Of a DNA stretch of 6,731 bases, positions 1 to 6,731 are shown one piece after another (position 1 is the first letter of the stretch; each line of letters begins with the position of its first letter). The stretch covers positions 1 to 6,731 of the forward strand of contig JAUZOU010000167.1 in the NCBI GenBank assembly GCA_030706285.1, written 5' to 3'. The notes below the pieces were generated by a model. That model worked only from the letters and a program-made list of their open reading frames with translations, was not told the DNA's origin and searched no databases. A program made the translations under genes and the position numbers. Origin of the DNA: Bacteroidota bacterium. Lineage in GTDB: Bacteria; Bacteroidota; Bacteroidia; Bacteroidales; UBA1402.

Positions 1-81
1 AGCAATTTATCCGAGTTAAATAAATCGTCCATTTTCGAATGTCACGATAAGTAAAAGCTTGAATTCTAAACAATTTTTTAA
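1..81. other. Short lead-in before the fasciclin gene
   Basis: This AT-rich stretch holds no confident feature. Plus-strand frame 1 is open from the window edge to a TAA at 52-54, giving 17 residues ending in FECHDK; the other two plus frames stop within the first 25 bases. This could be the tail of an upstream gene, which would leave a 27-base gap to the next start, but an 18-codon open frame is common by chance and the peptide matches no family I recognise. I looked for the Bacteroidetes promoter pattern (TTTG, then TAnnTTTG about 20 bases on) and found no convincing match, so the transcript may begin upstream of the window. Confidence 0.3.
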
Positions 82-2664
82 ATGGAAAATCAGTTTGAAA
101 AACTCTGCTATCGACTATCGCTTCTTCTGATTGGGCTGGTGGTCTTGAGTTCTTTGTTCGTTTCCTGCAAGGATGACTATCCTTATGACAACGAAGAACC
201 GGAATGGCTTGGAAAGAGTATTTATGACTATTTGGTCTCGAACGGGGACTATACCAATTTCGTTAAAATCATCGACGATCTTGATTACAAAGAGGTGTTG
301 GCCAGAACTGGCAGTAAAACACTCTTTGTAGCCAACGACGAAGCGTTTCAACGATTTTACAAAAATAATCGCTGGGGCGTTTCCAATTACAATCAGTTGT
401 CAACTGCACAAAAGACACTGATCCTGAATTTTTCCATGATCAACAATGCTTACCTTATCGAGACGCTTTCAAACTATTACGATGGTACGCTTCAGGAAGG
501 TTCGGCGTTGAGAAGAGTGACCGCTGTCTCAGCGCTCGACACCATACCGAAATTGTCTGGTAATCAACTACCTGCAACCAAATACTGGGATTCTCACAGG
601 GAAAAAGGGTTATATCTGATGAAGGACAACTCGGACTGGCCTTTGGTTCATCTGCTTCAGAAAGTATTGGACTTCAATGGCATTTCTAATTCAGACTTTA
701 AAGTCATGACAGGCATTGACCGTGAAAATGGAGATGCTCATATCTTTTCCGACAAAGTCATTAAACGTGATATTGCCTGTAAAAATGGCTATGTCAATGT
801 ACTGGAGAATGTCTTGACTCCGCCTTCCAATATGGCTCAATACATTCGCACACAGCCTCAACTGTCTGAATTCTCAAAATTGCTGGATAGATTCTGTGCA
901 CCTTATTATGATGCTAGTAATACGTTAAAATATAAGAAAATACATCCTGATTTTGCCGATTCTCTTTTCACCATGAAGTATTTTGCCTCATTCGGTGGAA
1001 CATCGCAATATCCATCGGGAGCTACAATTCCTACAGACTATTTACTGCCATTCGATCCGGGGTGGAACAGCTATACCTATCAATATGGCTCCCTTCAGTC
1101 CGATATGGCCGCTATGTTTGCTCCAACCAACAAAGCACTGGATGCGTATTTCAATGAAGGTAGCGGACGCGCACTGAAAGAAAGATACGGTTCCTGGGAT
1201 AATGTTCCGAATGATATTCTACAGTTGCTGCTGACTCGTCATATGCGCGAATCTTTGGTGAATTCTCTGCCAGGCATTTTCTATAAGATGGTCGATTCAA
1301 AAGGCTCAGAAATTAAAGCCAGCGCTTCAGACATCGTTGATTCACTGAACTACATCGGACTAAACGGCCTGGTCTATGTAACGAATAAGATCTACCCACC
1401 GGATGACTACGTGTCAGTGTATGGTCCCGTTTTGTTCAGCAAAAAAACGACGGTCATCAACTGGGCAATCAAAAAATACCTGTACCACCTATATTTAAAT
1501 TCAATGGTCAATTCCTACGCCTTCCTTGCTCCGACGGACGAAGCTCTAACCTGCTACATTGACCCGGTGACATATGGATCGTCTCATCCTGCAGCCATTA
1601 AATTCTGGTATGACGCATCTCCGTCTTCCCAATCTGTAAAAGCCACCATCTTTTCGTACAACAAAGCTACCGGAGAAGTCGATTACAATGATCCGATCAC
1701 GACCGTTACCGACGAAGACTTCATCAAGAGCCGATTGGTCAGAATTCTTGATCAAAGCATCATTGTCAGCGACTTCAAAAATAGTTCGGGCAGCTACACA
1801 GATGGTTATTATGTGTCAAAAGATGGGAACATCATCAAAGCAAATAATGTGTCCGGTATCGGAAATAATGTCACTTATAACTGTACCTTCCAGGGTGGAA
1901 ACGACATCAAAACCGGAGCTTCTGTGTCCATCCCCGACAGTGGCATCTATCACCAGAAAAACGGAACGACCTTTATGGTGAACAAACTTTGTCAAACGCC
2001 ATTTCAATCAGTTTACAGCATATTAAGCGATTCGGCCGACTATCCGTCTTTCTACAAGTTCTTCAAAATCTGCAACGAATTCCCGAACAGTAATGTTTTT
2101 GTCAGAAAGTCCAATAATTATGGCATTGACTACGACATTAAATTCTTCAACACCTTCCGGTACACGGTTTATGTTCCGACGAACGAAGCCATAGACCAGG
2201 CCTATAAAGATGGCACCATTGTGACCTGGGATTACATCAACAGCATCACAAACCAGACAGTCAAGGACTCGTTGATTAATAAGATGGAGCGTTTCGTCAG
2301 GTATCATTTCCAGGACAACTCTGTGTTCATCCATGAAGGACAACCGATCGATCAGCTTTATCAGACAGCGACCATTAAAAATGATACGAAGGACACTTAT
2401 TTTAACACCTATCAAAACAAGTTTTATCGTATCAGAGTAAAAAGCAATACTTCAGGAGGACTCGATTTGACCACCGAAACCGGAGAAACTGCTCATATTG
2501 ATACGTCAAAAGGATTATATAACATCCTGACCCGAGATTATATCTTCAGTTTGGATCCTACGAGCATATCGTCTCTAACATCCAGCACTTATACCCAAAG
2601 TCAGATTACCACATCCTCCACGGCTGTTATTCATCAAATTGACAAGGTGTTGAAATTTGAATAA
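82..2664 (+). CDS. Surface lipoprotein with four divergent fasciclin (FAS1) repeats
   Basis: Predicted outer-membrane surface lipoprotein. A hydrophobic segment (about residues 12-28) ends in the lipobox LFVSC, with lipidated Cys29 followed by KDD, an acidic stretch typical of surface-exported Bacteroidetes lipoproteins. A TAA at 79-81, in frame and directly before the ATG, fixes the earliest possible start. The rest reads as four FAS1-like units. Each has an H1-type motif: LFVANDEAF (81-89), AMFAPTNKAL (344-353), AFLAPTDEAL (480-489) and TVYVPTNEAI (695-704). Each ends in a strand like the canonical end of FAS1: NGYVNVLENVL (235-245), NGLVYVTNKI (428-437), NGTTFMVNKL (627-636) and AVIHQIDKVL (848-857). 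Approximate domains are 43-245, 250-438, 443-636 and 641-860. At about 190-220 residues they exceed the usual 130-140, so they carry inserts. FAS1 domains mediate adhesion or ligand binding; the ligand here is unknown. The place just ahead of susC/susD suggests an accessory surface part of the uptake system. The fold is fairly certain, the function is inference. Confidence 0.9.
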   Translation: MENQFEKLCYRLSLLLIGLVVLSSLFVSCKDDYPYDNEEPEWLGKSIYDYLVSNGDYTNFVKIIDDLDYKEVLARTGSKTLFVANDEAFQRFYKNNRWGVSNYNQLSTAQKTLILNFSMINNAYLIETLSNYYDGTLQEGSALRRVTAVSALDTIPKLSGNQLPATKYWDSHREKGLYLMKDNSDWPLVHLLQKVLDFNGISNSDFKVMTGIDRENGDAHIFSDKVIKRDIACKNGYVNVLENVLTPPSNMAQYIRTQPQLSEFSKLLDRFCAPYYDASNTLKYKKIHPDFADSLFTMKYFASFGGTSQYPSGATIPTDYLLPFDPGWNSYTYQYGSLQSDMAAMFAPTNKALDAYFNEGSGRALKERYGSWDNVPNDILQLLLTRHMRESLVNSLPGIFYKMVDSKGSEIKASASDIVDSLNYIGLNGLVYVTNKIYPPDDYVSVYGPVLFSKKTTVINWAIKKYLYHLYLNSMVNSYAFLAPTDEALTCYIDPVTYGSSHPAAIKFWYDASPSSQSVKATIFSYNKATGEVDYNDPITTVTDEDFIKSRLVRILDQSIIVSDFKNSSGSYTDGYYVSKDGNIIKANNVSGIGNNVTYNCTFQGGNDIKTGASVSIPDSGIYHQKNGTTFMVNKLCQTPFQSVYSILSDSADYPSFYKFFKICNEFPNSNVFVRKSNNYGIDYDIKFFNTFRYTVYVPTNEAIDQAYKDGTIVTWDYINSITNQTVKDSLINKMERFVRYHFQDNSVFIHEGQPIDQLYQTATIKNDTKDTYFNTYQNKFYRIRVKSNTSGGLDLTTETGETAHIDTSKGLYNILTRDYIFSLDPTSISSLTSSTYTQSQITTSSTAVIHQIDKVLKFE

Positions 2665-2678
2665 AAATCGAGTACACT
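2665..2678 (+). promoter_or_regulatory. AT-rich translation-start junction, fasciclin gene to susC
   Basis: This 14-base spacer runs from the TAA of the fasciclin gene to the ATG of the SusC-like gene. It has no Shine-Dalgarno-like purine run, which is normal for Bacteroidetes, where A-rich upstream bases favour initiation. It is too short for a usual promoter plus terminator, which supports co-transcription. Its layout (A-run, CG, CACT directly before ATGAA) resembles the next junction. Confidence 0.35.
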
Positions 2679-5600
2679 ATGAAATCCAGATTTAATATAT
2701 TGTTATTGCTATTTATGACCATCAGTTGTTATGTCATGGCTCAGAATGCATCAGTCATCGTACAGGGCACTGTTACAAGTAAGTCGAACGGTGAGACATT
2801 GATTGGAGTTACCGTGACAGAATATGATGCTGTCAATCGTGTCGTCAATGCAACTGCAACAGACGTAAACGGTCATTATGTGATCAAAATAAAAAACACG
2901 AACGACAAACTGGTGTTCACCTATCTTGGCTATTCCAAGGTTACTCATACGATCGGTACTGTACGTACCATCAATACGGTATTGGAAGAAAGTCAGCATA
3001 CGCTGAAAGAAGTGGCAGTCGTCGGTAAAAAGACCTATAGCGAGGGCGGATTCAATATTCCCAAACGTGAAATTGCAACAGCTGTACAAACCATCAATTC
3101 CAAAGATTTTGAAGGGCTGCAGGTCGGTTCGATTGACGAGGCACTTCAGGGACGTGTTGCCGGTCTTGATATTGTCTCCAACTCCGGTGACCCAGGCAGT
3201 GGTTCCGCCATGCGTATCCGCGGAACTTCGTCCATCAATGCCAATACTCAACCTCTTATTGTCCTCAACGGCGTTCCTTACAACGTCGAAGTTGACCAAA
3301 ATTTTGACTTTGCCAATTCCAATGAAGAGCAATATGCCAACATGCTGAGCATCAACCCTGATGATATTCTTGAAATCACGGTATTGAAAGATGCTGCTTC
3401 AACGGCTATCTGGGGATCCAAAGGCGCCAATGGTGTCTTGATGATCACGACTAAAAAAGGGTCAACCGGACCTACCAAGCTTCAATACACCTACCGTCTG
3501 ACTCGTTCTGTCCAGCCAAAAGGGTTAAACATGCTGAATGGTGATGATTATACCATGATGATGAAACAGGCACTGTTCAATTCCAAGCAAAATGAATCGG
3601 CCGCCGACATCGATGAATTCAACTATGATAAATTGTTTTCAGAATACGAAAACTTTAACAACAATACGGACTGGGTCAAGGAAGTAACCCGCGTGGGAAC
3701 GATCAACGACCATTATCTGACCGTGCTGGGTGGTGGCGATCGAGCTCAGTTCCGTGTATCAGGTGGTTTTTACGACCAAAAAGGGACTGTCATCGGCTCC
3801 GGCCTTAAACGGTACACAACCAGAGCAACCTTGGATTACACCGTTTCCGACCGTTTAAAGTTCGGGGCAGAGTTTTCGTTCATTTATTCCGATAACGACA
3901 GAAATTATGTACTGAACAAAGAAAGTATACTTGGAATTGCCTACCGGAAAATGCCTAATGTAAGCGTTTTCGCTCAAAATGCAGACGGCTCTAACACAAA
4001 TACTTACTACACGATTTCCAGAAGTTCAACCCTGAGTTCGGATCAACGGGATCTGGCGAATCCTGTCGCACTGGCCAACCTGGCTGTCAATGACCTGAAA
4101 ACCTTCCGTATAACTCCGACCTTTTCATTGCAATATGACTTGTTTGATCCGAATGAAACGTATTTGAGGTATGCCATGTACGTCAATTTCGATATCAATA
4201 ACAACAAAACCGCTCAGTTCCTGCCCTGGGAAGCCACAAATGCTTACTGGAGCGATCCTGAAGTAAACTTGTCTATCAATGCAGATGAAAATTCGACCGC
4301 CATTCAGGCCGATAATAATCTGACATACCAACCCCGTTTTGAGAATAAAGACCACAACCTGACCCTGATGGGATCGTTCCAAATTCGGGCGAGCCAAAAT
4401 TCCAGTCAAGGCTTTACTTCTTTCGGTTTAATCTCTCCATCCAGCCAGGATGCTTCCCAAAATGCCTATCTCTACGATATGGGGACCTCCCGCTCTCAGA
4501 ACCGTAGTCTTGGTTTGCTGGCCCGGGCCCATTATTCCTACAAATCCAGATACATACTTTCCGGAACTTTCCGTCGTGATGGCAGTACCAGATTCGGGAA
4601 TAATCGCAAATTCGGAAATTTTCCCGGTGTTTCCGGAAAATGGATTATTTCTGATGAACCATTCATGGAGTTCTCCAAAGGCATTATCAGCATGTTGGCC
4701 ATCCGGCCGAGCTGGGGGTTGAGTGGAAATGAACCTGACGTAGATTACCTGCCTTTCAGCAGATATTCTGCTTATGACAGTTACATCAATATGAAAGCGA
4801 CCCGTCCTACGACATTGCGTTTGTCTGACCTGAAATGGGAAACCACCAGCTCTTTCAACTACGGCGCCGATATCGGCCTCTTTGACGACCGTATCGTTCT
4901 TGACCTGAATGCCTATAACAAGCGCACCTACGACTTGCTGTTCAAAGATCTTTCCGTGCCTTCAACCTCAGGCTTTTCTACTGTTACCTACAGCAACGTC
5001 GGTACCATGGACAATGATGGTTTTGAAATCAATGTCAATGCCAACCGGATTATTAAAATCGGTAAATTCTCAGCCGACTTTAATTTTAATCTCTCTAACT
5101 CGTACAATACCATTGTAAAACTGGATGATAAAGTATTGGAAAAATACAACACCGATTTCACCTATACGAATGGAACGTACCTGACTCGTCTGCAGGAAGG
5201 CAACTCTTACGGATCTATTTACGGCTTCCGGTATAAAGGCGTTTACCAGTATGATGAATACGTTGAAGGTGAACAGGAAAACGCACCGGTTGCCCGTGAC
5301 GCCTCAGGCAGAGTATTGGTTGACGAAAAGGGCGAACCGCTTCCGATGACATTTGCCTATGGAAAGACCAATCAATATGAATTCCGGGGAGGCGATGCCA
5401 AATATGAAGACATCAACCATGACGGTACGATCGATGAATTGGATATGGTTTATCTTGGCAATTCCAACCCGCTGATGAACGGTGGTTTTGGCACTACCCT
5501 TCATTACAAGGATTTCTCCTGTGTTATGTTCTTTAATTTCCGTTACGGCAACAAGATTGTCAATCAGGCCCGCATGTTGGCAGAAAGCATGTATAACTAT

Positions 5601-5957
5601 GACAATCAAAGCATTGCTGTCAACTGGCGTTGGCGTAAAGACGGAGACTTGACAGAAATTCCAAGAGCGCTGTACGGATACGGTTATAACTGGCTGGGAA
5701 GCGACAGGTTTGTGGAAGATGGCTCGTTCCTTCGATTCAAATACCTGCAATTTAACTATGCCGTTCCATCCTCAAAGTTGAAACCTTATCAAATTGACAA
5801 ATTGAATTTTTACCTGAATTTTAACAACCTTGCTTGTTTCACAAAATATACCGGAGTTGACCCTGAAATTGGTTACGGTTCATTCGGTGTCGCCACTGAC
5901 GAGTCAAAAACACCTCGTTCAAAGGATTTTACTCTTGGCATAAGCATTGGATTCTAA
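2679..5957 (+). CDS. SusC/RagA-family TonB-linked outer-membrane transporter
   Basis: TonB-dependent outer-membrane transporter of the SusC/RagA family, complete at 1092 residues (usual range about 950-1100). A signal peptide for signal peptidase I has a KSR n-region and likely cleavage after VMA21. A carboxypeptidase-regulatory-like domain covers about 28-103 (VQGTV, then TDVNGHY, then FTYLGY), followed by a TonB-box-like segment, LKEVAVVGKK (109-118). The plug (about 130-261) carries ALQGRVAGLDIVSNSG (155-170), MRIRGTSSIN (178-187) and VLKDAASTAIWGSKGANG (235-252). The remainder is the 22-strand barrel, ending in the family's C-terminal pattern (RSKDFTLGISIGF with terminal Phe). An EF-hand-like loop, DINHDGTIDELD, lies at 911-922. 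No STN domain sits between signal peptide and first domain, so direct signalling to a FecR-type anti-sigma factor is unlikely. It should pair with the SusD-like lipoprotein encoded 12 bases downstream. Family members import glycans or, as in RagA, peptides; the substrate is not readable here. Plug wording is slightly atypical (VLNG for the usual VDG; AIWGSKG for AIYGSRG). Confidence 0.97.
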   Translation: MKSRFNILLLLFMTISCYVMAQNASVIVQGTVTSKSNGETLIGVTVTEYDAVNRVVNATATDVNGHYVIKIKNTNDKLVFTYLGYSKVTHTIGTVRTINTVLEESQHTLKEVAVVGKKTYSEGGFNIPKREIATAVQTINSKDFEGLQVGSIDEALQGRVAGLDIVSNSGDPGSGSAMRIRGTSSINANTQPLIVLNGVPYNVEVDQNFDFANSNEEQYANMLSINPDDILEITVLKDAASTAIWGSKGANGVLMITTKKGSTGPTKLQYTYRLTRSVQPKGLNMLNGDDYTMMMKQALFNSKQNESAADIDEFNYDKLFSEYENFNNNTDWVKEVTRVGTINDHYLTVLGGGDRAQFRVSGGFYDQKGTVIGSGLKRYTTRATLDYTVSDRLKFGAEFSFIYSDNDRNYVLNKESILGIAYRKMPNVSVFAQNADGSNTNTYYTISRSSTLSSDQRDLANPVALANLAVNDLKTFRITPTFSLQYDLFDPNETYLRYAMYVNFDINNNKTAQFLPWEATNAYWSDPEVNLSINADENSTAIQADNNLTYQPRFENKDHNLTLMGSFQIRASQNSSQGFTSFGLISPSSQDASQNAYLYDMGTSRSQNRSLGLLARAHYSYKSRYILSGTFRRDGSTRFGNNRKFGNFPGVSGKWIISDEPFMEFSKGIISMLAIRPSWGLSGNEPDVDYLPFSRYSAYDSYINMKATRPTTLRLSDLKWETTSSFNYGADIGLFDDRIVLDLNAYNKRTYDLLFKDLSVPSTSGFSTVTYSNVGTMDNDGFEINVNANRIIKIGKFSADFNFNLSNSYNTIVKLDDKVLEKYNTDFTYTNGTYLTRLQEGNSYGSIYGFRYKGVYQYDEYVEGEQENAPVARDASGRVLVDEKGEPLPMTFAYGKTNQYEFRGGDAKYEDINHDGTIDELDMVYLGNSNPLMNGGFGTTLHYKDFSCVMFFNFRYGNKIVNQARMLAESMYNYDNQSIAVNWRWRKDGDLTEIPRALYGYGYNWLGSDRFVEDGSFLRFKYLQFNYAVPSSKLKPYQIDKLNFYLNFNNLACFTKYTGVDPEIGYGSFGVATDESKTPRSKDFTLGISIGF

Positions 5958-5969
5958 AAAAACGCCACT
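5958..5969 (+). promoter_or_regulatory. AT-rich translation-start junction, susC to susD
   Basis: This 12-base spacer between the SusC stop and the SusD-like start begins with five A and ends in CACT just before ATGAA, much like the junction ahead of susC. There is no Shine-Dalgarno motif and no hairpin. The SusD-like gene lies in the same reading frame as susC, and the susC TAA at 5955-5957 is its in-frame upstream stop, so the start at 5970 is the first one possible. Confidence 0.35.
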
Positions 5970-6731
5970 ATGAAGAAGACTATATACATTCTATTATTGA
6001 CCGCTCTGATTTCAGTTGGAACAAGTAGTTGTACCGACTGGCTAAGTCTACGTCCGGAAGGGGAAATGGTGCTGGACGAATACTGGCAGACGGAATCTGA
6101 TGCCCAGCAGGTGATGGCTGCCTGTTACCGTGGCTTGATTGAAAATGATTGTACTTATCGAATGCTGGTTTGGGGAGAACTCCGTTCAGATGATTTTACA
6201 GTAGGCCAAAGTTACGTGGTTGAAATGCGAAAAATAATGGACCAGGAAATTGAACCGACAAACTTGTACTGTACCTGGGGAAGTTTCTATGCCGTGATCA
6301 ACTATTGCAATACCTTCCTGAAATATGCACCGACAGTCCTTGATAAAGACGACAATTTTACCGAGGCCAAATTGCATGAAATGGAAGCAGAAGTGTACAC
6401 AATCCGTGCGCTGTCCTATTTCTATCTGGTTCGTGCGTTTCAGAATGTTCCATGGATCAGTACGCCCAGTATAGACGACAACCAGGAATATCAAGTCACA
6501 CAATCGTCTGAAAGAGCTGTGTTGGACTCCATTATCGTCGATCTGAAATTTGCCGGCAAATACGCCAACAAGCAGTTCACCTTGAATAAAGATACCAAAG
6601 GGCGTATTACCCAGAATGCCGTTCATGCCTTGTTGGCTGATGTCTATCTATGGGACCAGCAATATGATAACTGCATCAAGGAATGCGACAAGGTGCTGGC
6701 CGATGAGAACCTGTCATTAGTCAAAGCCGAG
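5970..6731 (+). CDS. SusD/RagB-family surface lipoprotein (3' end beyond window)
   Basis: N-terminal 254 residues of a SusD/RagB-type lipoprotein; the family is usually about 500-650 residues, so roughly half is missing beyond the window edge. The frame is open to the last base, so this is a boundary effect, not a broken gene. The start gives a KK n-region, a hydrophobic core and a lipobox ending TSSC with lipidated Cys21. N-terminal SusD-like hallmarks follow: PEGEMVLDEYW (29-39), the helix AACYRGL (50-56), VWGELRSDDF (67-76), the helix WGSFYAVINYCNTFLKYAP (103-121), the TPR-like helix RALSYFYLVRAF (146-157), and GRITQNAVHALLADVYLW (211-228). SusD proteins form a lid over the SusC barrel and bind the ligand at the cell surface before TonB-driven import. 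Gene order and the 12-base gap support pairing with the adjacent SusC. The ligand is unknown. Six cysteines besides the lipid one (52, 61, 101, 113, 235, 239) are more than I would expect for a surface lipoprotein. Confidence 0.95.
   Translation, partial: MKKTIYILLLTALISVGTSSCTDWLSLRPEGEMVLDEYWQTESDAQQVMAACYRGLIENDCTYRMLVWGELRSDDFTVGQSYVVEMRKIMDQEIEPTNLYCTWGSFYAVINYCNTFLKYAPTVLDKDDNFTEAKLHEMEAEVYTIRALSYFYLVRAFQNVPWISTPSIDDNQEYQVTQSSERAVLDSIIVDLKFAGKYANKQFTLNKDTKGRITQNAVHALLADVYLWDQQYDNCIKECDKVLADENLSLVKAE

Noticed and set aside
55..66. Adjacent HindIII and EcoRI recognition sequences (AAGCTTGAATTC), as at a cloning junction
   Set aside because: Nothing around it resembles a vector or linker, and two AT-rich six-base palindromes side by side can arise by chance in this AT-rich spacer.
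53..80. Weak hairpin (AAAAGCTTG pairing imperfectly with CAATTTTTT) that might act as a terminator for an upstream gene
   Set aside because: The stem has two mismatches and almost no GC pairs, so it would be unstable.
2023..2415. Minus-strand open frame of 130 codons opposite the fasciclin gene
   Set aside because: It lies wholly inside a well-supported gene, has no recognisable domain, and reads as a shadow frame.
2751..3332. Minus-strand open frame of 193 codons opposite the SusC plug region
   Set aside because: It is the longest antisense frame, but the plus strand encodes conserved SusC motifs throughout, and the antisense product shows no known motif.
5304..5750. Minus-strand open frame of 148 codons opposite the SusC C-terminal barrel
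   Set aside because: The plus strand carries the conserved SusC C-terminal pattern here; the antisense frame has no signal or domain of its own.
6186..6626. Minus-strand open frame of 146 codons near the window end, with no listed plus-strand gene having a stop there
   Set aside because: The plus strand is open from the ATG at 5970 to the window edge and encodes clear SusD hallmarks; the antisense frame is its shadow.
1..6731. CRISPR arrays, tRNA or rRNA genes, insertion-sequence ends, attachment sites, riboswitches
   Set aside because: By eye there are no regularly spaced direct repeats, no cloverleaf candidates, no transposase and no long non-coding stretch; about 98 percent of the window is coding.

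Overview
The window looks like a piece of a Bacteroidetes chromosome, most likely from the order Bacteroidales. The evidence is a tandem pair of SusC-like and SusD-like outer-membrane uptake genes, lipoprotein signals with an acidic stretch after the lipid cysteine, AT-rich gene junctions without a Shine-Dalgarno sequence, and moderate GC content judged by eye. The genus cannot be fixed from the sequence.

Layout: bases 1-81 are a short lead-in with no confident gene; one frame is open to a stop at 52-54 and could be the tail of an upstream gene. Bases 82-2664 encode an 860-residue predicted surface lipoprotein that reads as four divergent fasciclin (FAS1) repeats. After 14 bases, 2679-5957 encode a complete 1092-residue SusC/RagA-type TonB-dependent transporter. 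After 12 more bases, a SusD/RagB-type lipoprotein starts at 5970 and runs off the window end, with 254 codons present. All genes are on the plus strand and so tightly spaced that a single transcript is the simplest reading. No gap longer than 81 bases lacks a gene.

How the genes probably work together: the SusC protein would form the TonB-driven barrel, SusD the lid that captures ligand over it, and the FAS1 lipoprotein an extra surface component encoded first, in the place where an additional surface ligand-binding protein might be expected. The substrate cannot be read from this window: no glycoside hydrolase, polysaccharide lyase, peptidase, sulfatase or regulator is present. The SusC lacks the N-terminal STN signalling domain, so direct control through an anti-sigma factor touching this receptor is unlikely.

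I do not see a clearly new biological system. The most unusual part is the FAS1 lipoprotein: four degenerate repeats, an aromatic-rich insert in the second repeat, and a Ser/Thr-rich stretch just before the final strand.
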